Origin: Halobellus sp. Atlit-31R
GTDB lineage: Archaea > Halobacteriota > Halobacteria > Halobacteriales > Haloferacaceae
DNA length: 64,000 bases
Reading direction: 5' to 3'
NCBI GenBank assembly: GCA_003665935.1
Contig: QPLR01000001.1
Span: forward strand, 558,001-622,000
In this document: positions 1 through 8,672 of the stretch, piece after piece
Layout of the letters: every line of letters begins with the position of its first letter
How positions within the stretch are numbered: position 1 is the stretch's first letter
Translations under genes and position numbers: made by a program
The notes under the pieces: model-generated
What the model was told of the DNA's origin: nothing
The model's database searches: none
The model's input: the letters and a program-made list of their open reading frames with translations, nothing else

Positions 1-7
1 CGTTCAT
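1..7 (-). CDS. start of a further pilus-operon gene, cut by window edge
   Basis: An ATG at 7-5 overlaps the stop of the pilin-like gene in an ATGA arrangement, the same coupling seen between the other genes of this operon. Only the first two codons are inside the window, so the product cannot be named. A further small pilin-like protein would fit the context. Confidence 0.4.
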
Positions 8-747
8 CGACCCACCTCGACGGCGAGCCGCACGTCGTGGACGACGAGGTGGACGGTGCGTCTGCCACCGAACGACGCAATCACGCTCGGCACGCCGTCG
101 CCGTCGATGTCGCGACGCGATGTCGTCGCCCCGCGCTCCCGCAGGTGGCGTTCCCACGCGGCCGGGGCCCGCGTCTCGATGCCGACGCGGTACGTGGACG
201 CCGGGAGGTCGACCCGGTCGGTGTCGGCGTCGGTTCGGAGCCGCACCACGAGCCGGTGCCCGCCGGTCGAGACGCCGTCCGCGCCGCTGGCGTTCAGCAC
301 CGGGACGCCGACGTACAGGGTGCCGTTCGCGGGAGCGACGCGGCTCGGTGCGACGACGCGGCTCCCCCGTTCGTCGCGCTGGACCACCGCTCCGGCAAAG
401 CCGGTGACGCGCTGGCCGCCGTCGGCGTAGACGATCGCGCCGGCGTGGCCCGCCCAGACGACGCCGTCGCCGTCGAGGAGCCACACCGTTCGATTGACCA
501 CCTGGACCGTTCCGGTCGCGAGTTCGACGGTCGTCGCCCGGTCGCCGGCGGCAGGTTCGAGTGCCGTCTCGAAGTCGGCCCCCACGCGGGTCGCCGCTGC
601 CGAGGTGGCACCGTCGTCGACGAGCGATCCGGCGGTCGCGGTCAGCCCGCCGACCGCGAGCACGGTCACCCCGAGGAGGAGCGCGACGCCGACGACGGCC
701 GTCTGGCCGCGGTCGGGGGCCCGCTTCGTCTCAGTGCTCACGCTCAT
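4..747 (-). CDS. type IV pilin-like secreted protein
   Basis: A 247-residue protein with a short charged N-terminus (Thr-Lys-Arg...Asp-Arg-Gly-Gln) followed by a hydrophobic stretch at about residues 14-36. The Arg-Gly|Gln junction fits the class III signal peptide cut by the archaeal prepilin peptidase PibD, with the hydrophobic segment acting as the pilin core helix. The rest looks like an extracellular beta-rich acidic domain. The ATG overlaps the stop of the upstream membrane gene by four bases, so it is probably translationally coupled. It is likely a minor pilin or pilus-associated protein of the system encoded by the two upstream genes. The role is inferred from position and signal-peptide shape. 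Confidence 0.7.
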   Translation of the reverse strand: MSVSTETKRAPDRGQTAVVGVALLLGVTVLAVGGLTATAGSLVDDGATSAAATRVGADFETALEPAAGDRATTVELATGTVQVVNRTVWLLDGDGVVWAGHAGAIVYADGGQRVTGFAGAVVQRDERGSRVVAPSRVAPANGTLYVGVPVLNASGADGVSTGGHRLVVRLRTDADTDRVDLPASTYRVGIETRAPAAWERHLRERGATTSRRDIDGDGVPSVIASFGGRRTVHLVVHDVRLAVEVGR

Positions 748-2747
748 ATCAACCCCGCCGCGGTGAAGACGACGTGACAGATCGCGACCAGACAGCCGGA
801 GTGCAAGAGTGCCTCGTACTGCCCGCGGCTGGCGACGCCGGCGAACCAACCGGACGCGAGCATCGTCGCCTGCGTCGTCACGTAGACTCGGTACTGATCG
901 CGGGCGAGGTCGACCGCGCCGGGGTCGACGGCGACGCCGGACAGTTCCGACATCGTCGACAGCCGATCGAAGCCGGCGAAGACGTTGGCGCTCGTCGCGA
1001 CGCTGATCCCCACGACGAGGAGCGCGGTCGTCCAGCCGACGGCGACGTAGACGAGCATCCCCGAGCGGAGGGCCCGCTTCTCGTGGTAGAGGCGGCCGAC
1101 CTCGCTCTGCAGCGTCTCGAAGACGACGCCCGTGTCGCTGCCTGCGTCGAGCGCACCGACGACCAGTCCGACCGTCTGCTCCGCCATCGGCGTTCCCACG
1201 CGGTCGACGAACCGATCGAGGGCGGCGGTCCGCAGGTCGGCGTCGCCGCGCCGAGCAGACGTCGTGAGCTGGAGGTTCATCGAGAGATCCGCGACGTCGG
1301 CGTTCAGCGGCCCGAGGTCGACGTCGCGGGCGACGTGCTCGACCGCCGCCGAGAACGGCCGGCCGAGGTTGACGTGCCCGGAGACGGCGTGGACGAAGTC
1401 CTTCAGTTCGTGGTCCTTCGCGTCGTCGAGTCGCGCGCGGCGGACGGCGACGAGGCCGACGGGGATCGCGTAGCCGACGTACGCGATCAGGAACGCGACG
1501 ACGACGTCGACGCCGAGCAGGACCGCCGCGACGAGCGCTGCGACGCCGACGGGCGCGAACGCGACGCTCGCACTCGCTGGGTTCGTCGTCGCCGTGCGGA
1601 GCGCGTCGACCGTGCGCTCGGGGCGACGGTAAGTGACGTGCTGGTCCGGCGGGCGAAGCCGTGCGACGAGCCCCGCAGTCCCGAGCCCGACCGCGAGGAT
1701 GAACGCGGCGCTGCCATAGACGGCGAGAGCCCGGAGCGTCACCGCGCCGAGCGGCGTCGCGACGGGAGCCGAAAGCTCGGGCGCGACGATGCTCATCACC
1801 GTGACGACGATGACGAGAAGCGCCGGGAGGACGAGCAGAACCACGAACAGTTCCGCGAGCAGCTCCAGAAAGCCCTGCGCCCGGCGGCGGTCCCGGTCCT
1901 GCTGGTGTCGCAGCATCCGACTCTCCATCGAGAGATACTCCCGGAGCGCGTCCGGTCCCTGCTCGGCGTGCTCGCGAAACTTCAGGAGGAACGGCGCGAG
2001 CGTGTCCTGTGCCGGGGTGTCGCGGGCGACTCGACGCAGCCCCTCGTCGACGTTTCCCGTCATCGCCGCGGTGTTGAGCGCCTTCCGCAGCGCGACGGCC
2101 GTCTCGCCGTAGGCGTCGGTGTCGGCGACGCGGCGGAGCATCGCCCGTCGCCCGTCGCTGCCCGACGCGAGCACGTTCAGATAGCGGACGGCGCTCGGCA
2201 GCGTGCGGCCGATGTTGGCCCGACGGGCCGCGCTGAGCCAGCGGAGGTATCGGCCGCCGGCGTAGACGGCGCTCCAGCGGACGGCTGCGGCGACGAGCAG
2301 TCCGACGACCGCCGATAGCGCGACCGCGCTTCGCCGCGTGACCTGCAGTGAGTCGACTGCGACGCCGTCCAGCGCGCCGGTCCCGACACGGCCGACGCGT
2401 TCGAGTACGCCGACCGCGACCGACTCGATGGCTGCGGGCGGGAGTGCGAGCCCGACGGCGACGACGCCCCCGCCGACGACGAGCGCGAGCAGCCACGAGA
2501 CCGCGTAGGCGCGAGCCAGATACAGATCGAACGCGACGGGCAGGTTCGTCCCGCGGTAGGCCCGGCGGTCGCGCTCGTGCCGCCGCGCGTCGGCGCGGCT
2601 CGCGAACAGCGCGTAGGCTGCGCGGTCGAACGCACCGAACGACCGGGCCGAGGCGTTCGAGCGGTTCCGGGTGGGGCCGGCGTTCGTCGGCCCACCCGAG
2701 AGATCAGCCGTCGAGCCCGTACCGTGATTCCCGTCGGCTCGGCTCAC
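744..2747 (-). CDS. type II/IV secretion F-domain membrane platform protein (PilC/TadC-like)
   Basis: A 667-residue membrane protein with several hydrophobic segments (around residues 80-105, 140-165, 297-318, 340-360, 398-432 and 568-592) separated by two cytoplasmic helical blocks. This is the duplicated T2SSF arrangement of archaeal pilus platform proteins. It would sit in the membrane and work with the ATPase encoded just upstream to push pilins into the filament. The start is GTG at 2747, because its GTGA overlap with the ATPase stop matches the operon's coupling and the protein begins with a normal polar tail. Family is clear from layout and neighbours; the pilus type is not. Confidence 0.85.
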   Translation of the reverse strand: MSRADGNHGTGSTADLSGGPTNAGPTRNRSNASARSFGAFDRAAYALFASRADARRHERDRRAYRGTNLPVAFDLYLARAYAVSWLLALVVGGGVVAVGLALPPAAIESVAVGVLERVGRVGTGALDGVAVDSLQVTRRSAVALSAVVGLLVAAAVRWSAVYAGGRYLRWLSAARRANIGRTLPSAVRYLNVLASGSDGRRAMLRRVADTDAYGETAVALRKALNTAAMTGNVDEGLRRVARDTPAQDTLAPFLLKFREHAEQGPDALREYLSMESRMLRHQQDRDRRRAQGFLELLAELFVVLLVLPALLVIVVTVMSIVAPELSAPVATPLGAVTLRALAVYGSAAFILAVGLGTAGLVARLRPPDQHVTYRRPERTVDALRTATTNPASASVAFAPVGVAALVAAVLLGVDVVVAFLIAYVGYAIPVGLVAVRRARLDDAKDHELKDFVHAVSGHVNLGRPFSAAVEHVARDVDLGPLNADVADLSMNLQLTTSARRGDADLRTAALDRFVDRVGTPMAEQTVGLVVGALDAGSDTGVVFETLQSEVGRLYHEKRALRSGMLVYVAVGWTTALLVVGISVATSANVFAGFDRLSTMSELSGVAVDPGAVDLARDQYRVYVTTQATMLASGWFAGVASRGQYEALLHSGCLVAICHVVFTAAGLI

Positions 2748-5170
2748 GACGGCCCCCCGCGGCGGTACCGGTCTCGCGTCGTATCGTCCGCAGTCGTCGC
2801 CGAATCGTCCGCCGCTGTCGATCGCGACGTCTCGACGTCGCCGTCGGCGGTGCCGCCGTGATCGCTGTCGCCGTCAGCGGTGCCGCCGCGATCGCCGTCA
2901 CTGCGACCGGGGTGGTGCGCGCGCTGCCGCCGCACGCGCTCGACGGTCGCCGCCTCGTCGGTGCGGAGATCCGAGAGGAACCCGAACAGCCGGTCGACGT
3001 CGGTCACGCCCTCCCGGCGGAGATACTCGACGTAGCCGCGTTTCCGGCGGAACTCGCGCTCGATCGTCTCGACGTCACGGTCGGTAGCGGCGGCGATGCG
3101 GTGGAAGACGCGGAGCGCCCGGCGGTGGGTCTCTCCCTCGGTCGCGGCCTCTTCGCCGCCGAGGGAGGGGTGGTCGTATGCCATCGCGAACGAGCCGTCG
3201 GTCTCGCGCCAGAGGAGTTCGTTGTAGTAGAGCAGCGCCCCGTCCTTCTCGACGACGCCCGTCCGCGCGGACGCCGGGAGGTCCTCGTACTCGGACTCGG
3301 AGACGAGTTCGACGACCGAGCCGACGTACCGCTCGCCGTCGACGCGCCGGGGGAAGACCACGAGGTCGAGTTCCCGCAGGAGATAGACCGGCAGCCCCTG
3401 CTCGACGACGCGGTTGACGAGCGTCTCGATGTCCTCGGCGTGTGTGGTCCCGACGACGCCGTGGCCGGTGTTCAGCACCTCGGCGAACGTTTCGAACGAC
3501 TCGGGGGTGTTGACCTCGGCGATCACTTCGACGTCGGGGTTGAGGTAGTTCGCCTCGGTCATCAGATCCGCCATCGAGACGCGCTTGTACTCGTTCTCGT
3601 GGTCGCGGGTCGTCAGCGAGACGCCCGTCTCGTGCGGGAGATACACCTCGCGGGACCCCTCGTCGATGCTGATCGGCCGGTTGTCGTACGGGATGAACGG
3701 CATATGGGCGTTCATCAGCGTCGTCTTGCCGGCGCCGGTCGCGCCCGAGAAGAGGACGACGCGGTGGTGTTCGTAGAGCAGCCACAGCAGCGTCACCAGT
3801 TCGGTCGGGATCGAGCCGGACTCGATCAGGTCGATCGGCGTCAGCGGCGACGACGCCTGTTTCCGGATCGAAACGTGTGGGCCGTCCTCGGAGATGACCG
3901 GAAGCGCGACCGCACACCGGATCGTCTCGCCGTGGCCGTCGGCGTCCGGCGCGACCCCCTCGGGACGGAGATTCACCTTCGCCGAGGGCTGACTCGCGCT
4001 GAGCTCGACGCCGTCGGCCGCCGCGAGCTGCGTGACGACGTTGACGAAGCTCGTCTCGTCCTCGAAGATGAGGTTCGTCGGGACGCGCTCGCCGGCCCGG
4101 ACGACGTCCGCGCGCGGCACGACCTTCACGCGCTCGCCGACGCGGTTCGCCTCGATGTCTTCGAGATGTGGGTCACGAATCGGGACGGTGAGCACGCCCT
4201 CGCCGACGTAGTCGCGGAGGACGTAGTAGACGAGGTCGTCGAGGCGATCCGCCGCGTACCGACGGTCGACCGGCGGCACGCCGATGCCGTACGCCGCGAG
4301 CGCATCGCGAGCGCGGTACCGCGTCGCTTCGAGCCACGCGCGGGTGTCGCGTGCGGTGAGGCGGCGCGAGAGGAACTGCCTGGCGCGGTCGCGGATGAAC
4401 GCCGTCCGGTCTTCGACCACTTCGTCGACGTTGGCCTCCCAGATCCGCTCTTTGCACTCGGCGACCAGTTCCTCGTCGCCCGGGAGCAGGTCCGGCTCCA
4501 GCACCGCGTACTTCGCCTCGAAGCGATCGCTGCCGAGCAGTCGGTCTCGGTGGACGACGACTTCCACGTCGAACCCCGCAAACGAGACCGTGTAGTTGCG
4601 GAGGCGCTCGCCCGCGACCCGGGTCGCGAACTCGGCGTCGGCGCGGAACGGCGTGACCGCGGGCGCGTAGTTCTCCGTGTGGACGACGAGCGCGCCGTCG
4701 GTCTCGCCGTCGACGTCGACGACGTCGACGCGGTCGTCGAGTGCGATCGGGGTCACGGCACCCAACAGGCGCAGTTCGCAGGTCGCGTAGTACTCGATGC
4801 GGCGGCGGGCGGCGGGCGAAACGTCCAGCAGTCGGTCGAGGACGCGTCGGTACTTCGACGGCAACCCCGCGGCCGCGCGCTCTGCGGTCCCCTGACGGGT
4901 GAGTGGCCGCCGGGGCTCGACACTCGAGAAGTACGCGAGCACCGATTCCAGCGCGCGTTCGGAGTCGGCTCCGAGCGTCGGTTCTCGGATCTGATAGGCG
5001 AAGCCGACGCCGTCGGGGGCGTCGCGGATTGTCGTGACGACGCCGGGCGTGACTTCGTACTGTGCGTGGACCGCCGGCGCGTACCAAGCGTCGGTGCTGT
5101 CCGGCGGTTCCGGGGCCGGGACGACCGGCGCGTCGGGGGCAGTTTTGCCCCGTGCGGCGGCCGGAGTCAT
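2744..5170 (-). CDS. type IV pilus / type II secretion ATPase (PilB/GspE/FlaI family)
   Basis: An 808-residue ATPase powering pilus assembly. A Walker A motif Gly-Ala-Thr-Gly-Ala-Gly-Lys-Thr-Thr lies near residue 478, followed by Asp-Glu and His-rich segments typical of secretion ATPases (…GTTHAED…). A long N-terminal domain precedes it. The acidic C-terminal tail carries a short repeated Gly-Gly-Thr-Ala-Asp-Gly-Asp element. I chose the ATG at 5170 over an upstream in-frame start because GAGGTG lies five bases before it, a good Shine-Dalgarno match. An 11-codon ORF ends across this ATG (see 5167-5202). First gene of an operon with the platform and pilin genes. Confidence 0.88.
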   Translation of the reverse strand: MTPAAARGKTAPDAPVVPAPEPPDSTDAWYAPAVHAQYEVTPGVVTTIRDAPDGVGFAYQIREPTLGADSERALESVLAYFSSVEPRRPLTRQGTAERAAAGLPSKYRRVLDRLLDVSPAARRRIEYYATCELRLLGAVTPIALDDRVDVVDVDGETDGALVVHTENYAPAVTPFRADAEFATRVAGERLRNYTVSFAGFDVEVVVHRDRLLGSDRFEAKYAVLEPDLLPGDEELVAECKERIWEANVDEVVEDRTAFIRDRARQFLSRRLTARDTRAWLEATRYRARDALAAYGIGVPPVDRRYAADRLDDLVYYVLRDYVGEGVLTVPIRDPHLEDIEANRVGERVKVVPRADVVRAGERVPTNLIFEDETSFVNVVTQLAAADGVELSASQPSAKVNLRPEGVAPDADGHGETIRCAVALPVISEDGPHVSIRKQASSPLTPIDLIESGSIPTELVTLLWLLYEHHRVVLFSGATGAGKTTLMNAHMPFIPYDNRPISIDEGSREVYLPHETGVSLTTRDHENEYKRVSMADLMTEANYLNPDVEVIAEVNTPESFETFAEVLNTGHGVVGTTHAEDIETLVNRVVEQGLPVYLLRELDLVVFPRRVDGERYVGSVVELVSESEYEDLPASARTGVVEKDGALLYYNELLWRETDGSFAMAYDHPSLGGEEAATEGETHRRALRVFHRIAAATDRDVETIEREFRRKRGYVEYLRREGVTDVDRLFGFLSDLRTDEAATVERVRRQRAHHPGRSDGDRGGTADGDSDHGGTADGDVETSRSTAADDSATTADDTTRDRYRRGGPS

Positions 5171-5202
5171 CCCGCCACCTCGACGTTGTCTCGGTCGGAC
5201 AT
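5167..5202 (-). CDS. candidate 11-residue leader ORF before the pilus ATPase
   Basis: ATG at 5202 opens MSDRDNVEVAG and stops with a TGA that overlaps the ATPase ATG (ATGA). The TATA box at 5225-5233 is centred 27 bp before this ATG, the usual spacing for leaderless haloarchaeal transcripts. The mRNA would then start at this mini-ORF, not at the ATPase. It could be a coupled leader peptide or simply a 5' leader that happens to be open. Confidence 0.4.
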   Translation of the reverse strand: MSDRDNVEVAG

Positions 5203-5224
5203 ATCGTCGCGTCCTCCCCGTTCG

Positions 5225-5233
5225 TATATAAAT
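5225..5233 (-). promoter_or_regulatory. TATA box of the pilus operon
   Basis: Reads ATTTATATA on the minus strand, a strong archaeal TATA box. The centre lies 27 bp before the leader-ORF ATG at 5202. Confidence 0.75.
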
Positions 5234-5317
5234 GCTGACGGCGATTATCTCGGGCAATAATCAGAAGACTGCGTGGCGTTCCGCCGTGACACTGCGTTGA
5301 TATCTGCCACATCACTT

Positions 5318-6379
5318 ATGATAACGAGCCGAATAGCTGGAACCATCTCAGCACTGGACGATCCCGCAGCGAGTATCGTGGAGTCGACCGACGGTGACAC
5401 AGCGGTAGCGCTGTTGGAATCTGTCCGAACGCACGAACTCCCGGAGTCGCTGGCGGCGCTCGTCTCGGAGTATCAGTCGTTCGAGGCGGCACGGCCGCCG
5501 TTCGTCTGGCAGTGGGTCCACAACCTCGCACCGGCGAACACGATGCCGTTCGTCGACGCACCGCACCGGGAGGCGGTGGCGACGAACAAGACGATGCTCG
5601 TCCTGTTCGTCACGATCTTAGACGACCTCCTCGAGAAGTACCGGGACTACGAGACGTTCGACGCGGTCGCCTGCCTCGTCCGCCCCGGAGGCGACGTCGG
5701 GAGCGACGTCGCTGGAGCGAGAGCTACGTCAGACACGGTCGACGAGCGGTACGTCGCATTCGCGACGCGCGTGTGGGAGGCGATCGACGCACGCTTGGAG
5801 GCCGGTCCGAAGTTCGAGCAGTACAGTCCCCGCTTCCGGTTCGACCTCAGGCAGGCCGTCACCGCGATCGAGTACAGCACCCTCGCCATCGAACGCCCCG
5901 AGCAGGCGACTGTCGACGATCTCTGGCGTTACGAGACGCACAATATGGGACTTCAGAGCTATCTCGACGTCGATCTGATGCACGCGTCGGGTGATCTCAC
6001 CGAGTCGATCCCGGAGCTGCGGTCGGCCGTCGACGCCGCCCAGCGGATGGCCCGGATCGGAAACTGGGTCAGTACCTGGGAACGGGAGGTGTACGAGGGC
6101 GACGTCAGCTCCGGCGTCGTCGTCGCCGCGCTCGAACGGGGGATCGTCAGTCCGGCCGAGCTGCCGGACCCGGAGGCTCCGGACGCCGAGGCCGCCGCGC
6201 GCGTCGTCGAGCGGATCGAGGCACGCGGCCTCGAAGCGGAGTTCCTCGCCGAGTGGAACGACCAGTATCGGCGGCTGAACGCCGTCTGCGACCGCCTCGA
6301 CGCCGTCGATCTCACCCCGTTCGTCGAGGGAACCGAAGACGTCCTCCGCTACCACATAGCGAGCACCGGGCTCAAGTAG
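5318..6379 (+). CDS. class I terpene-synthase-like protein
   Basis: A 353-residue, mostly helical protein of a size usual for bacterial-type class I terpene synthases. It has an aspartate-rich motif ILDDLLEKYRD (D102, D103, E106), a motif NWVSTWERE that matches the Asn-x-Val-x-Thr-x-x-x-Glu magnesium triad (N249, T253, E257), and an Arg-Tyr pair at 344-345 near the C-terminus, 87 residues after the triad as in this family. The protein should therefore ionise a prenyl diphosphate, but substrate and product are unknown. I used the internal ATG at 5318; the upstream extension from 5273 looks non-coding. It is transcribed away from the pilus operon, with no other isoprenoid gene adjacent. Confidence 0.65.
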   Translation: MITSRIAGTISALDDPAASIVESTDGDTAVALLESVRTHELPESLAALVSEYQSFEAARPPFVWQWVHNLAPANTMPFVDAPHREAVATNKTMLVLFVTILDDLLEKYRDYETFDAVACLVRPGGDVGSDVAGARATSDTVDERYVAFATRVWEAIDARLEAGPKFEQYSPRFRFDLRQAVTAIEYSTLAIERPEQATVDDLWRYETHNMGLQSYLDVDLMHASGDLTESIPELRSAVDAAQRMARIGNWVSTWEREVYEGDVSSGVVVAALERGIVSPAELPDPEAPDAEAAARVVERIEARGLEAEFLAEWNDQYRRLNAVCDRLDAVDLTPFVEGTEDVLRYHIASTGLK

Positions 6380-6432
6380 TCGAGTGGCCGCTCTCGCGTA
6401 GCGACGGCGGCGGGGCCGCGACGTCGACCGGG

Positions 6433-7167
6433 CTATCCGCCGAACCGCTCGCGTTCGCGGCGACAGACGCGCTCCCACAGCGCCAAGAGCGAGCTGTCGA
6501 GGCCGTACCGCTCGTCGACGGCGCGGACCCACTCGTCGTCGGTGAAAAGCAGGTACTGGAGTCGCCGGACGGTCGGGTCGAGATCGTCGAGAGTGAGTTC
6601 ACCGACGTAGTAGCCGACGGTCTGGTCGCGCGCCTCGGCGATCAGTTCCGGCGGCACGGCGATCCCACACTCGGTCGCGACGTAGTCGAACCACTCCAGA
6701 TGCAGGACGGCGTCGGCGAAGGCGAACCGGTCTGCGAATCCCGAGACCGAGTCGACGGCTGGGGCACCGCGCGAGACGACGTCGTCGTGGCGGCTGAACC
6801 GCGGTACGGAGAGGTGGTCGATGGTCGCCGCGTACTGGTCGGCGACGCGTCGCAGTCGCCACTCGGCGTACGCCGTCGGGGCAGTCAACGAGAGTTCGTA
6901 CCAGACGGGCGTCCACTCCAGAAAGGGGAGCCCGAAGGCGGCGTCGGCGTACAGGTCGGCGGCGATGAGGCGGTTGACCGCGGGCGCGACGTCCGCACCA
7001 GTTCGGTTCGCCCGCATCGCCGTCTCCGCCTCGTCGATGAAGCCGGCGAGGTCGCCGGTGTGGAACCCCATTCCGTCGGCGACGCGGAGAAGGTACTCGC
7101 CACCGGGCCGAAACCAATCGGCAAAGTCGGCCGCCGTCCGCGCGCGCAACAGCGAGAAGACGCTCAC
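6433..7167 (-). CDS. conserved haloarchaeal protein of unknown function
   Basis: A 244-residue soluble helical protein rich in Trp, Tyr and Arg (for example LHLEWFDYVATECG and LLFTDDEWVRAVDE). I recognise no catalytic motif. The GTG start at 7167 is supported by a TATA box at 7191-7198 centred about 27 bp upstream. It converges on the terpene-synthase-like gene with a 53-bp gap, and is separate from the MinD pair, which ends at 7213. Confidence 0.7.
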   Translation of the reverse strand: MSVFSLLRARTAADFADWFRPGGEYLLRVADGMGFHTGDLAGFIDEAETAMRANRTGADVAPAVNRLIAADLYADAAFGLPFLEWTPVWYELSLTAPTAYAEWRLRRVADQYAATIDHLSVPRFSRHDDVVSRGAPAVDSVSGFADRFAFADAVLHLEWFDYVATECGIAVPPELIAEARDQTVGYYVGELTLDDLDPTVRRLQYLLFTDDEWVRAVDERYGLDSSLLALWERVCRRERERFGG

Positions 7168-7190
7168 ATCACGTCTACGACCCCGAGGGC

Positions 7191-7198
7191 ATATATAC
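7191..7198 (-). promoter_or_regulatory. TATA box for the 6433-7167 gene
   Basis: The run ATATATAC sits about 27 bp before the GTG start at 7167. This points to a leaderless transcript and supports the GTG as the true start. Confidence 0.65.
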
Positions 7199-7212
7199 GG
7201 TCGCGTTTGCGT

Positions 7213-7827
7213 TCACGGGGGTCCGTCGTCGCCCCGGCTCGGCCTCTCGGAGCTGGCGGCGGGAGTCTCGGTCGGCGGCGTCTCGCCGTCGAGCTGGTCG
7301 TTCAGCCCCCACTCGGCGGCTCGGGCCTGCGCTTCCGCTCGGGCCTCCTCGCGGATCGACTCGATGCGGTCGGCGTCGGCGAGGAACGCTTCGACGGCGC
7401 TTCCCCCATCGTCGACCAGCCGGTCGTCGGGAGCGGCCGCGCGGGTTCGCTCGACGAGCGTCTCGTCGCCGGCGAGGGCGTCTGCCGGCACGGTCGGACC
7501 GACTCGGAGGTCCTCGACCTCGTGTGCCGCCTCCAGTGCGGCAGCCGGGAGTTCGTACATCTCGGCGTGGAACAACTCGCCCGTCAGCGCGTCGAGCGCC
7601 TCCCGGCCGCCGGCGTCGCTTGCGGGGTAGTACGCCAGGACCGGGACCCCGGATTCGAACGTGAGCACCGCCCGCTCGTCGTCGCCGAAGAGGATCGAGT
7701 CCTGCGGCTCGAAGACGACGTAGCCGGTGAGTCGGCGATCGAGCACGTCGGCGAGCGTCGCACCGACGTCGGCGTCTGTCCGCGAGCGACAGAGCTCGCC
7801 CTCCGGGATGTGGCCGTCCGCCACCAT
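7213..7827 (-). CDS. MinD-partner protein of unknown function
   Basis: A 204-residue acidic protein lying two bases after the MinD-like gene, so almost certainly co-translated with it. The N-terminal half (about residues 1-130) looks folded, with a segment VFEPQDSILFGDDERAVLTFESGVPVLAYY. The C-terminal third is charged and Pro/Ser-rich. I see no enzyme motif. MinD-type ATPases act by recruiting partners to membranes or cell poles, and in Haloferax a MinD homologue is reported with a co-encoded associated protein. Whether this is the same family needs a homology search. Functional link inferred from the operon only. Confidence 0.7.
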   Translation of the reverse strand: MVADGHIPEGELCRSRTDADVGATLADVLDRRLTGYVVFEPQDSILFGDDERAVLTFESGVPVLAYYPASDAGGREALDALTGELFHAEMYELPAAALEAAHEVEDLRVGPTVPADALAGDETLVERTRAAAPDDRLVDDGGSAVEAFLADADRIESIREEARAEAQARAAEWGLNDQLDGETPPTETPAASSERPSRGDDGPP

Positions 7828-7829
7828 CG

Positions 7830-8603
7830 TCAGGGGCGATCCGGGACGACGGCACTCCGGAAGCGGTCTGCCACGCCAGCCGCGTCGCCCGCCCGAACCT
7901 CCAGATTTCCGGCGGCCTCGTGGAACGCGTCGGCCGCGGGGTCGGTCGGCGCGTGGGCGAGGAGCGGTTCGCCCGCCCGCCGCGCCGCCCGCACGGCGTC
8001 GCTCTCGGGAACGCTCGCGAGCGTCGTCCCGCCGAAGTACCGCGCCGCCTGGTCGGAGATCGCCGCGACGTCCTCGTCGGGGCGAACCCGGTTGAACAGC
8101 ACGCCCGCCGTCTCGGTGCCGTACGAGCGGGCGTACTCCTGCACCTTCAGCCCGTCAGAGAGCGAGGGGACGGTGGGCTGGAGCACGACGACGACGCGAT
8201 CGGCGAGCACCACCGGGAGCACGGCGCTCTTCGAGCCGAGCGCCGCCGGCGAGTCAAGCAGCAGCACGTCGGTGTCGGCTGCGAGTTCGGTGACGACGTC
8301 GCGCAGTTTGCCCGGATCGGCCGCCTCGAAGGCCGTGAGGCTCGTGCCGCAGGGGACGACCGACATCCCGAACCGCTCGTAGACGGCGGCGTCGACGGCG
8401 ACGTCGCGATCGGCGACCAGCAGATCGTGCAGCGTCACGTCGGCGTCGTCGAGCCCCGCGTGAAAGAGGAGGTTCGCCATCCCGGTGTCGGCGTCGATGA
8501 CTGTGACGTCGTAGCGCTCCGCGAGCGCCATCCCGAGAGCCAGCGTGCTCGTCGTCTTTCCGGTGCCGCCCTTCCCGCTCGCGACGGCGAACGCCTCGAC
8601 CAT
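7830..8603 (-). CDS. minD: MinD/ParA-family ATPase
   Basis: A 257-residue ATPase with the deviant Walker A motif KGGTGKT at residues 11-17, a switch I-like segment DADTGMANL near 37-45 and LLLDSPA (switch II) near 113-119. These identify the MinD branch of the SIMIBI class. Archaeal MinD proteins place chemotaxis arrays, archaella and other polar structures, not a MinCDE oscillator. The operon with the 204-residue partner and the nearby pilus operon make a positioning role plausible. Which of the several haloarchaeal MinD paralogues this is cannot be told here. Confidence 0.88.
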   Translation of the reverse strand: MVEAFAVASGKGGTGKTTSTLALGMALAERYDVTVIDADTGMANLLFHAGLDDADVTLHDLLVADRDVAVDAAVYERFGMSVVPCGTSLTAFEAADPGKLRDVVTELAADTDVLLLDSPAALGSKSAVLPVVLADRVVVVLQPTVPSLSDGLKVQEYARSYGTETAGVLFNRVRPDEDVAAISDQAARYFGGTTLASVPESDAVRAARRAGEPLLAHAPTDPAADAFHEAAGNLEVRAGDAAGVADRFRSAVVPDRP

Positions 8604-8672
8604 ACGCGACCCTCACGGCACCCACGGAAAAATCTTCGAGTCCGAGTTTCACCGCTGATTCCGCGGCGGCGC

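Noticed and set aside
2348..5260. A 970-codon plus-strand open frame opposite the pilus ATPase
   Set aside because: Shadow of the ATPase; very Arg-rich start and no domain.
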